NCBI GenBank assembly: GCA_030686995.1
Contig: JARVZY010002408.1
Location: 310,001-374,000 of the forward strand
DNA: 64,000 nucleotides
Direction of reading: 5' to 3'
Source of the DNA: Artemisia argyi
Taxonomy: Eukaryota; Streptophyta; Magnoliopsida; Asterales; Asteraceae
Position numbers and translations under genes: made by a program. A model generated the notes under the pieces. The model was given only the letters and a program-made list of their open reading frames with translations. It did no database searches and was not told the origin of the DNA. Below are positions 55,466 through 64,000 of this stretch, one piece after another (positions within the stretch are counted from its first letter, which is position 1; every line of letters starts with the position of its first letter).

Positions 55466-56861
55466 TGATGAGGCGAAAAATGAACCACTTTTAGGGGGTC
55501 ATTTAAGCCTGGAGTTGAATTTATTTGATCAAATGTTACCCTAAATCGTTCCTTTTGTGATTTTAGGTACTTTGGGAGAGAAATCTAGAAAAGGAAGCAA
55601 TTCGGACGTTTTTGAAGCATAAAAGTGAAGAAAACGCCAAAGTCTTAATTTTAATTGTTGGGAACAGTAGGTGACGGCGTCAAGAAGGAATTTCTGACGG
55701 CGTCAAGAGTAATTTCCATGACGACCCAGTACAGATTTGACGGCGTCACGAAGTTGGGCGTCAAGAGTAAAATTCATGACGGCCTGGAAAATGCTAACAC
55801 ATGACGGCGTCAAAAGTAGATCAAGGCAGTCCGAGAAATATTTTGGCCGCGAGGTGACGGCGTCACAAGATTTGTCTTGACGCCGTCAGACCCTATTTCC
55901 TATATATAGTTTTCTAATTTTCACATTAAAAAGAGAGAAGTTTTGGAGAAACCCTAAGTACGAACTTGGGGCGAATTTTACAGGTTTTTCAAGGGTTCTA
56001 AGCCCTTGATACCTTTCATGTGTAATTAAGATAAGTATTCTTTTAATTCAATCAATATGTCTATGTGTTGGTTGTCTATATCTTGTTCTTGTCTTAATTC
56101 CATCATGCTAGGCTAGATCTATCTTATGTTTGCTTGGATCTAATGAAACCTAGATGTTAATTATGTGTTGATTACTTGTTTATAATTGTATTGGATGAAT
56201 GAATTTGATGTTAGGCTTAAGAAAACTGGCAGATCTCCAAATGGTAACATGCTTGAACGTCTTAGGAAACATGAACTGATGTGCACTAGGTTTTTATTGG
56301 TTGTATTTAATGCATGAGCCACTGTTTATAATCCCTATGGTTGTGCTGGGCATGGCATAGGAGGAGATAATAGCTCATAGGATTGGGGAGTTAAGTGCGC
56401 CACCCCATGAATGGTATTAAGGAATACAATCCGTCATCCACGCAACTATAACAAGTAATTAACGTGTAAAAGATGTCTAGGGAGTAGTGAAATCTAAACA
56501 CATTTTCTCCACTTATTGCTCACAACCTTAGTATAATTTAATTTATTTTCATTTTTAGTATTTTATTTTGATTGCATCTTTAGTATTGGGTTAGTTGACT
56601 AGCAACTAATTCCGCCCAAATCCTTCAAACCCGAGATTTTTTATTTGCTTTCTAAAAAAATATAAAAATACAAAACTCCCTCACATTTAGAACTAGTATT
56701 TAGGTTTTCTAATCCTAGCGACACTATTCCTAGCTGAACGATCAATCCCCCAGTACTTGTCACTATACTATACTACAACGATCAGGTACACTGCCTGGTG
56801 GGGGTTGTAAGCTTCTCAAGATCCCTTGAGAGGTAAAGCCTGGTGCGATTCCCACATATCA
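55466..56861 (+). repeat. 3' LTR of element D (1396 bp)
   Basis: TGATGAGGCG...CACATATCA, preceded by AAGTGTAAGGG as a weak polypurine tract. Compared with the 5' LTR it has about 30 substitutions and a few short deletions. The TGACGGCGTCA motifs and TATA box are conserved. Confidence 0.92.
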
Positions 56862-56866
56862 GTACC

Positions 56867-59800
56867 ACGACTTCCTTTAAGGAGATCAACTCCGTTTAAT
56901 TCTCTAACGAAACATGTGTGTTTTCTGAAGGCCACTTCGAGATCAGAATCACAAAATTGACCAACAGAGAATAGGTTGTGCCCAAGTCCTTCCACGTAGT
57001 AAACTCTTGAAATCACACTATCACCAAACACATAATCACCATACCCCATAATAGCTCTAAAATGGTCGTTTCCGAATCTAACTGTCCCGATAAACTTTTT
57101 CACATAATTTCTGAGCCGAGAGCGATCCCCAGTCATATGTTTTGAGCAGCCTGAGTCCAAATACCACAGGACGATTTGTACGACCTGCATTTGAAACCAG
57201 GCAGATATGGATAACTGAAAAACGTGGATCCCCAAGTGTAGTTGGGATCCAATAGGTTAGCACATGCATACTTAAGAGATACAGGATCAGTATTTTCATT
57301 GGTACTCACAGATGACCCGATATCAGTGGACGCTGTTGTCTTACTATCAAGGCATTGGGTCACTAAAGGGAATTTTCTACCAGTAGCCTTCCATCTCTTA
57401 ACCTCTAAAGACTTAGGGTCGGGCATGTAAGTCAATGGGCACTGGTTTCCTAGAGTGAATTTTCTTCCCGTAGGTTTCCACTGATATCCTACACTGTTAA
57501 AAACTTTTCCTGTAGCTCTCCGAGTATTGTTATCCTTAGCAGATTTAACAGGGGATTTATAAGATTATTGCAAAAATGACATAACACATTCATCATGATT
57601 ACCAGAAATCAAACATTCATTACAAGTCTTACAAGTCGCATTAGAATTCGAATTAATTACAGTACGCTTAACGTAAATACTAGAATCAACACGATTCTTT
57701 TCATTCAAATTAATCTTATTTTTCCTAAGGTGGTCTTCTACTTTCTTCCCTTGATCATACTTAGCAGGCGAAGTCCTATCATTCCTTGTATTGTCTTTAG
57801 GCTTTGACCCGCTAGCTTTAGTGACAATGATTACTCTTGTAGAATTTATGATGGGAAGATTAGATTGTTGCAAAGTTGTTTGGTTTCTAGGTGATGATGT
57901 GCTATGCACAGAACTAGCCAAGGGTTTATCAAAAGTAACATGCTTCTTCAAATTCCTCGAAGAGGATGTGCCAATTTTATCACGCATGTTGGGAATCTTG
58001 GGACATGTACCTATGGCATATTCTAACAACTCTTGTGATCGCTTGGTAAGAAAGCAAATATCCGATAGGGTGTTATCAGATGGTCTTACCGTTCTATCTT
58101 CTTCTATGGTTTCACGGGTCAGGTCAAGGCAGTTCTTAAGATGTCTAAGATAATCTCTATGGACTAGCTCATTGTTCTTAAGGGGAAGAGGAATAAAAAC
58201 AGCCTCACATGCATATTTTTTACAATTACAAACCACATAATTGATATTGTCACTTACATTCAACAGCATTTTCCCTTTCACATTTGTCTTTAGATTCTCA
58301 ATTTCATTAAGCAAAGAAGTTATTTTTTCATTGGTTTTCTCACGAGTGATCTTGATAGAATCATATAACTCTTTGTAATGTTGTTTAACTTTAGAATTTT
58401 CAGCTTGAAAACAATCATTTTCATGTTTAAGTGAGTTGATTGTGTTTTGAAGTTGAAAATTATGAGAATCTGCAAACATTGGTTTATGGGAGTTGATCAC
58501 AGCATTCATGGGAGACTTCAATTGGGCAATTTGAGTCCTCAATAATCTAATCGTGTTCGTGTGAGCTTGAATTTATTCATCCCTTTTTCTAATTCAAAAT
58601 ATGCATCAAATTCCGGAGCATCAGAAGATGTCTTGGCCTTTGATATTTTTCATTTTTTCTTCTAAATGTTGATATTTTAATTGTAAATTAAGATTCTCAA
58701 CTTCTAGTTTAGAAAGATGCTTGACCATGTTGTCATGATCATCATTTTGAATTTTTTTCAAGCAATTTCAAATTCTCCCCCTCAAGCTCAACAACACGAT
58801 TGTGAAGGTTATTCAAAGAAATAGACATTTCATGAAATTGACAAGCATTAAGAGAAGACTCTGTAGCAGTGTAGAACACATCTTGTGTAATACATTTAGC
58901 AATCAAGTTATCATTCATGATGAAAATATTTTTTCTGGCAATTTCACTGTGCTGGAGATCTATAGCTTTTTGTTTACACTCGTTTTCCACATCTTTAAAC
59001 ACTTCTTTCACTTCTTTAAGCTCAACATCAAGGGATTGTCGTAAACCCTCAAAATATTCTTTGATTTGTTTAAAAAATGGAATGACTTCAGTTAAGTAAC
59101 ACTCTTTGGTTAACTCAAATCCCCTTTCACCCTCAGTAATTCCCATTGGTGTGATTCTTTTTTTGCATGTTTTCTCAAAATCAGTAAACATTTGACACAG
59201 GACATAAATGCTAATAAGAGTTTTACATTGCGTGGGAAGGGACAACTGAACTAAGTGCATCGGTGTATTGGGGGGATACACCGTTGGGGCAGCTAACTTT
59301 AGGGATGTTTTGGCCTTAATTTTCTCAGCTTTTATTTTCTCGATATCTAAGGGCCAAAATACCTGTTCTGGTGTTAACTTAGTTTGAGGTGCAAAAACAG
59401 TCACTCGGTTTTGTTCATAATAATCATGGGGTTTAACAATGACTCTGTGTTTGATGCACTTTGGATCCTTCATTTTTTATCAAATCTATCTCTATTGGCA
59501 GAATCAAGTTCATCCAATTCTTTATCGGATGAACTATTTGGGGGATCATGATTGGGAGTAAGCATAACCTTAGCATCATAGAGGGCAGGTTGAGAGTCTC
59601 TAACGCTCTTAATGAAGTTTGTTTTAGGCAACCCTAAATCCTTATCACTATGCTTATCCCGCAGTTTCATGTGTTTTTCCACCATTTGAGCTGTTTGAGG
59701 TGTTTAGCAAAGAACATACAACTTGTTTTCAAGTTTTTTTTTCAACTGCTTAAGGTTGGAAAATTTGTTTAATAGTTTAGTTTCCTTTCGTTGAAATTCA

Positions 59801-60790
59801 CTTTTTAGGAGATTTACACTATCCTGAATTTCCTGTTTTTCCTTAAAAGCACGTTCAAGTTGATTTTAGAAAGATTTAATCTCTTGTTTAAAGGCCATTT
59901 CCTTCAAATTTTGTTCAGTGATGTAGGCATGCATTTGCAATTCCATTTTTTGTTCATGTTCTGTAAGCTCAAATTTAGCACGTTGTTCATAGAACCTTAC
60001 TTGATCCCTAAGAGTATTTATCCTAGTGTTTAGGGTATCATCTGATGCAGCAACCGTATACGCATTTAAATCACACATTTCTTCATTAGCAGAGGATATA
60101 TCACTTGGTACAACAGACTCGACGTTGTGCTTCACATATTGCTCATATGGGACAATATTGCTATTCCCCAAATTTGCAGTATCTAATTCATCAACGTTCG
60201 TTTGTTGTACATCGTTACATATCGATTGCTCATGTATCACATCATTGTCACACGCAACAGAAGACTTTCCACTAGATACGTCAGAATGCCTGTCTTGATC
60301 CAAATGTTGCTCAGTTGGGAACATTTTGATGGTTTCCAATTTAGCCTCATTTGATTCACAAACATTATTTTGTCGTATATCACAGAAGTTCTTCTGTTCA
60401 TCACATTTATCATATAGTTTTAGTACCTCAGATATGATGGATGAATTGGAGCGACCAGATTGTTGTGCAGGTGAGACAATTGATGATAGATTAGCCATGA
60501 AGATTGTCTGAGCAGTGGGTTCGTCATCAACATCTGAGTCGAAAGCATCACAATCCTCTGCCTGGAAGATGTTTGGATCATTAAGAGCTAAATCCTGAAC
60601 TGGTTGTTCATCCACATCATCATCAAATGTCTTTCCATCATCCCCAGCAATGAATGCTAATTCTTCCTCATTGAGCACAACTCCATTCTCTTGAGCTTGC
60701 ATGAGCAACATTTTGTCCTTGAAATAATCTGAGTTTTGAGGATGTTTTGGCAGAGTGCAATTCCAGGCGATGTGACCTAGACCCCCACAG
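56867..60790 (-). pseudogene. gag-pol: Copia C gag C-terminus, long coiled-coil linker and protease
   Basis: Broken minus-strand frames continue from the zinc knuckle (KCYNCGGLGHIAWNC, near 60765-60815). 59866-60711: acidic region, then helical tail (LRDQVRFYEQRAKFELTEHE). 58742-59685: QNRVTVFAPQTKLTPEQVFW and heptad-rich helices. 57565-58542: coiled coil (NTINSLKHENDCFQAENSKV) and a Lys-rich linker. 56867-57235: protease with WYLDSGCSKHMTGDRSRLRN and GAG-pre-integrase VYYVEGLGHNLFSVGQFCDS, ending in LLKGSRGT at the element D junction. Stops and frame changes occur near 57240, 58560, 59690-59865, and 60713. The long coiled-coil linker is unusual for Copia but I recall it in SIRE-like Asteraceae copies. 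Confidence 0.75.
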
Positions 60791-61908
60791 TTGTAACATT
60801 TTGGTTGCCTTCCTTATCCCTGATTCAAATTTCCAACTCTGTTCTGAAGGTTACCCTGCACAGCATTTCTTTGATTCACATTCTGTCTTCCCTGAACGTT
60901 TTGCACCATTACTTTTCCATCTTCCACAATGGCTTGATTACGTTTATTGGAGGAAGTTCTGAGTTGATGGTTGGAAGATGGAAGTGCAGCCCTAAAATGT
61001 TGAACCAGTAGAGAAACTTGATTGGAGAGATTATCAATCATCTTGTCTGTATGAGAGTATCCTGAGTCGAGATGAGAGTTCATGGTGGCTGATGACTGTA
61101 GCGATGAGTGATCCATTGATGACACAGGTTGATTAGCTGGCACTATGCTACTCATGAAGGCAAGTGAGTCACTTGTGACTGTTGGATTGAGTTTCACTCT
61201 TAGTTGACGATCATAAGCAGCATGCTTCTCATGTTGTTGCAAATAAGCGAACAATTGCTCATAGTTTGTATTTCTCAATCCTTTGTTGAGCTTGACAGCA
61301 GTGACAAACCGATCCCACTCAGGTGACATGTTGTTCACAAACTTAGAGTTGAGTTGAATGTTAGGCATTGTCATTCTGATCATTCTCATATCAATAACCA
61401 GCTTGTGAAATCTGACATGGTAATCGGTAATGTTTTCACCAGGATTCATTTCAAAATGCTCAAACTCATCATATAATTGAGATTCACGGTCTTCTTTGGT
61501 CAGCTCCGAGCCAGACAGAAGCATTTTGACATTATCCCACACCGCTTTGGCTTCAGTGTTGAAGTTGATTAGCTTGTACAAATCTTTGGGCAACCCTTAT
61601 ATTACTATGTTGGAGGCACGAATGTCAGCATCATAGCGCTTCTTGTCAACATCAGTGAGATCATTGTAAGTGCGTGGTCTATCAATTCCCTGAACAACAG
61701 ATCCATCCTCAGCACTGGAGATAGCATCTCTGGTTGTACCCATCTGCATATGACCTTCATCAATAGATCGTAGAATGTTCTCATCATTTTCTTTACCCAA
61801 GCAGTACAATCTGATTCTTTGCGCCCATGATTCATAATCAGTCCTGTCTAACATTGGAGGTCGGGTGTCGGACCCAGCAGCTTGAATGTCATCAGATACA
61901 GTCGACAT
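60791..61908 (-). pseudogene. gag: Copia C gag capsid region
   Basis: ATG 61908 (MSTVSDDIQAAGSDTRPPML). Residues 1-103 contain DYESWAQRIRLYCLGKENDE. A TAA at 61594-61596 interrupts NIVI/GLPKDLYKL. The frame then stays open (VWDNVKMLLSGSELTKEDRE, LYDEFEHFEMNPGENITDYH, LNSKFVNNMSPEWDRFVTAV) to a stop at 60811-60813 just before the zinc knuckle. The gag polyprotein packages element RNA. The first stop looks like CAA to TAA. Confidence 0.82.
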
Positions 61909-62919
61909 CTCAAAGTCTTCAAACGGGATTTTACAGCTTTAGTGACTTAAACCGAGAAATGATTCTTTCTGGGGATTTTACTAAAGTCAACAAAAGAAAC
62001 CGAAAGATATATTCAGCAGATTGAACTAATAGAGAGATACCAGATAAGTCACAGTTTGCATCAAGTGTTAAGTTGTGACAAGTCCAGTTGCAATATAACC
62101 AATTGAGATTAGTCAAGTCGTAAGGATTATCTCACAACGTCATATCACAATTAGATCAATTGAAACGACTAAGGTTACAACAATACACGAGTTGCAAATT
62201 GAATACCCAATCACATGAATCTCATCACTTAGTGAATTGCTAAATAATGTGAGATAGTCGCAACTGTATGCACTAATCGCAATATGTAATAACCGCAAGG
62301 AGAGCAAATCGCAGTGGAAGGTGACCGCAAGGTAGGTAACCACAGTGAAAGGTAATCACAGGATGAGTTAACCGCAGGGAGCAACTAACCGCAGAGTACA
62401 CAAACCACAAAATGGATTACACGCAAATCACTAACCACAGCAAATAGTAAACCGCAGAAACCAAATGTAGTCCACTAAACCGCAGAAGCTAAACGCAATC
62501 AGATAGTCTCAGATACCAATCGCAGAACACCTAATCGCAGGAGCTAGTCGCAGTAGACAAGAGTCCAAAGATGTCACTTTCCTTGCGATTTGTTTGTATT
62601 CCCAAAATAGTAATCGCAGACAAACTAACCACAGATATCAGGAGCTAATCGCAGTGAAGCAATGGAACAGTGGAGCTAATCGCAACAATGAAATACGACC
62701 AAAACTCAATCTAAACTTCAAATAAGCTTATGAAATATTAAAACCAACTGAAACACAATGTTGTACTAACACCAAGGATCATAAAAGTACATCTCTAACA
62801 CATCTAATAACACAAGAAAGATCAAACTAAGATGTTTTGAAGAAAACTCTTCTAACTCACAAAAACTACACAAAAACCACACCAAATCCAAATATCCAAG
62901 GCCCTAAGATGAAACCTTG
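61909..62919 (-). other. Leader of Copia C with CGCAG motif array
   Basis: Untranslated leader between primer site and gag. From about 62255 to 62690 it has about 23 irregularly spaced copies of a motif near TAAYCRCAG (for example CTAATCGCAG, CTAACCGCAG, GTAACCACAG), nearly all in the same orientation on the plus strand. Confidence 0.75.
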
Positions 62920-62932
62920 GCTCTTGATACCA
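62920..62932 (-). other. Primer binding site of Copia C
   Basis: Minus strand TGGTATCAAGAGC, two bases from the LTR. It is close to the initiator tRNA-Met complement TGGTATCAGAGC used by Copia elements. Confidence 0.8.
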
Positions 62933-62934
62933 TT

Positions 62935-63187
62935 TGTAGAGAATAAATCAAGTCACAAACATGTGTGGTTCTTGTGGTTTGGTACGAATTAAGAAAGAAA
63001 GAAAGAAAAAGTGGAAGAGTTTTAGAGAGAGAAATAGATGGGAGCCTTGAGAGAAACTTGAAGTCTATTAGGTTGTGAATGAAGGTCCAACCCTCTCCAC
63101 ATGTGGAGAGGGGTATTTATACTTATCCTATAAAGAAACATAAAAACGCCCACACCCGGGCTGTGGATCAGGCATACAGTGGGTAAG
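62935..63187 (-). repeat. 5' LTR of Copia C, truncated
   Basis: Matches 42741-42993 with three substitutions (in the first 20 bases, at the TATA border, and in the CCTAYAAAG segment). It stops at GGGTAAG, where element F begins. Confidence 0.88.
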
Positions 63188-64000
63188 TGATGAGTGCTCA
63201 AACACTCATCATTTTTGGTCTAATCTGAACTGCAAAACAGACAAAAACACTCAGAAATGCATCAAAATACTGAAAATATTTCAAAATTGTGTTTTATATG
63301 TTTTAGATGCAAAACGAGTAAAAACAAATGAAAAACGCACAAAGTTTGCAAAATTGGCAGTTTCAGTCCCCCAACTTTCATAAAATTACAAAACTAGTCC
63401 TTGTGCAATTATTTTGCAAGAAAAGTCAACCCAAGTCCCTTTAAAATAAAAAGTTATCAAAAATAACACTTGGGTAAAAGTTTTGGAAAAATTACAAGTT
63501 CAGTCCCTGAGTTTCACAAATTGGCAATTTTGATCCCTGGATATTTAAATTTTGAAAAATATTAAATATTGGTCCTTGGGATATTTTAACATGGCATGTT
63601 TAGTCCTTGGTTTATTTATGGAAAATATGGCAGGAATGGCCCCTCAAAATCAGAAAGTTACATGTATGGTCCTTGTAATTTTATCACTTAAACCAAATTG
63701 GACCTTTTGTTACCAAATCCAAAACCAAACACAACCTGATCCACAAACAGCCCACCCCAAGCCCATTCATAAAACCGGCCCACTTTTCCTTTTTAATAAT
63801 TCCCACCCCAGGCTACTGTTCATCTCCCTCATTCCCCAGCTTTCACGCAACTGTGTTCCCCCCCCCCCTCCTCCAAAGTCCTCACCAACTCACCCACTAT
63901 CATTAATATCTTCCACCAACCCAACCAAACCCCCCTCCTCATAAATTCCCTCACCAAACACCACATTATCTGCCAAAACATGCTTTCCCGCCAAAAAGGA
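63188..64000 (+). repeat. LTR of element F (start; continues beyond window)
   Basis: Starts TGATGAGTGCTCAAACACTC exactly where the Copia C LTR is interrupted, as expected for an LTR start. The tip forms a hairpin GATGAGTG/CACTCATC. No coding sequence was recognised; the plus ORF at 63552-63944 is Pro-rich and looks like translated non-coding DNA. The orientation is assumed from the TG end only. Confidence 0.5.

Larger units (their letters stand above)
49166..56861 (+). mobile_element. Element D: complete non-autonomous gypsy (TR-GAG-like)
   Basis: 7696 bases: LTR 49166-50570, primer site TGGCGCCGCAGCCCGGGA (50577-50594), a single gag-protease ORF to 52964, 2.5 kb non-coding, LTR 55466-56861, and 5-base target duplications GTACC on both sides. 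No reverse transcriptase, RNase H or integrase exists anywhere inside, so it must be mobilised in trans, presumably by an Athila-like partner. This matches the TR-GAG class of plant elements. The two LTRs differ at roughly 30 positions by eye (about 2 percent), so insertion was recent. Confidence 0.9.
42741..63187 (-). mobile_element. Copia element C, interrupted by element D
   Basis: Minus-strand Copia: right LTR 62935-63187 (truncated by element F), primer site GCTCTTGATACCA (plus) = TGGTATCAAGAGC, leader, gag 61908 downward, protease region to 56867, element D inserted (49166-56861, GTACC duplicated), integrase/RT/RNase H 49160-46130, a 3 kb 3' region, polypurine tract 43131-43140, and left LTR 42741-43130. 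The two LTRs differ at about 3 of 253 comparable bases. Without D the element would be about 12.7 kb, long for Copia, because of the large gag-to-protease linker and 3' region; SIRE-like elements can be this long. Confidence 0.85.

Noticed and set aside
63552..63944. 130-codon Pro-rich ORF at the window end
   Set aside because: Lies inside an LTR; the pyrimidine-rich sequence gives Pro/Ser codons by composition.

Overview
This window is plant nuclear DNA made almost entirely of nested LTR retrotransposons. No host gene, rRNA, tRNA or CRISPR array was recognised. The base composition, spliceable plant introns, TATA/AATAAA signals and chromovirus, Athila-, Tat- and SIRE-like elements all indicate an angiosperm. 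Several accessory proteins (the ORFs near 5.3-8.3, 9.2-15.3, 25.4-26.7 and 27.3-27.9 kb, and the gag at 50.7 kb) resemble families I recall mainly from Asteraceae such as Tanacetum and Artemisia. That placement is inference from memory, not a search.

Left half. Positions 1-8820 are a plus-strand Copia (A, SIRE-like) cut by the window edge: intact pol, then a 4.7 kb accessory block with two divergent genes, then the 3' LTR. It sits in the non-LTR end of a minus-strand Ty3/gypsy Tat-type element (8821-21836). That element has decayed gag-pol and an opposite-strand spliced gene (9180-15326) with its own TATA box and poly(A) signal. A chromovirus-type solo LTR (11634-15127) is nested inside that gene. 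The Tat element itself interrupts the gag of a second plus-strand Copia (B, 21837-36054). Copia B has lost pol but keeps two accessory genes with separate promoters and a 3' LTR.

Middle. Copia B's 3' LTR is split by a minus-strand Athila-like element (28809-35767), and B itself ends inside the gag of a related Athila copy (36055-38433). The inferred order of insertion is Athila copy, then B, then Tat, then A and the solo LTR. Positions 38434-42740 hold a Copia-type LTR piece, unclassified AT-rich DNA, and a minus-strand chromovirus-type LTR fragment.

Right half. A minus-strand Copia (C, 42741-63187) has both LTRs recognisable (the right one truncated), a tRNA-Met-type primer site and decayed gag-pol. 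A complete 7.7 kb non-autonomous gypsy element (D, 49166-56861) splits it. D has two LTRs, a GTACC target duplication, an intact gag-protease ORF and no reverse transcriptase or integrase. The window ends in the LTR of another element (F).

The most interesting recurring signal is that nearly every element carries its own short reiterated or palindromic motif, concentrated in the U3 upstream of the TATA box and near accessory-gene promoters: ACCACTGC in A, GGCGGCCCCCTTAA hairpins in B, TAAYCRCAG in the leader of C, TGACGGCGTCA in D, and CGGCG in the Athila copies. Together with non-canonical accessory genes that have their own promoters, this is compatible with element-specific regulatory protein/motif systems. 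That interpretation is untested.
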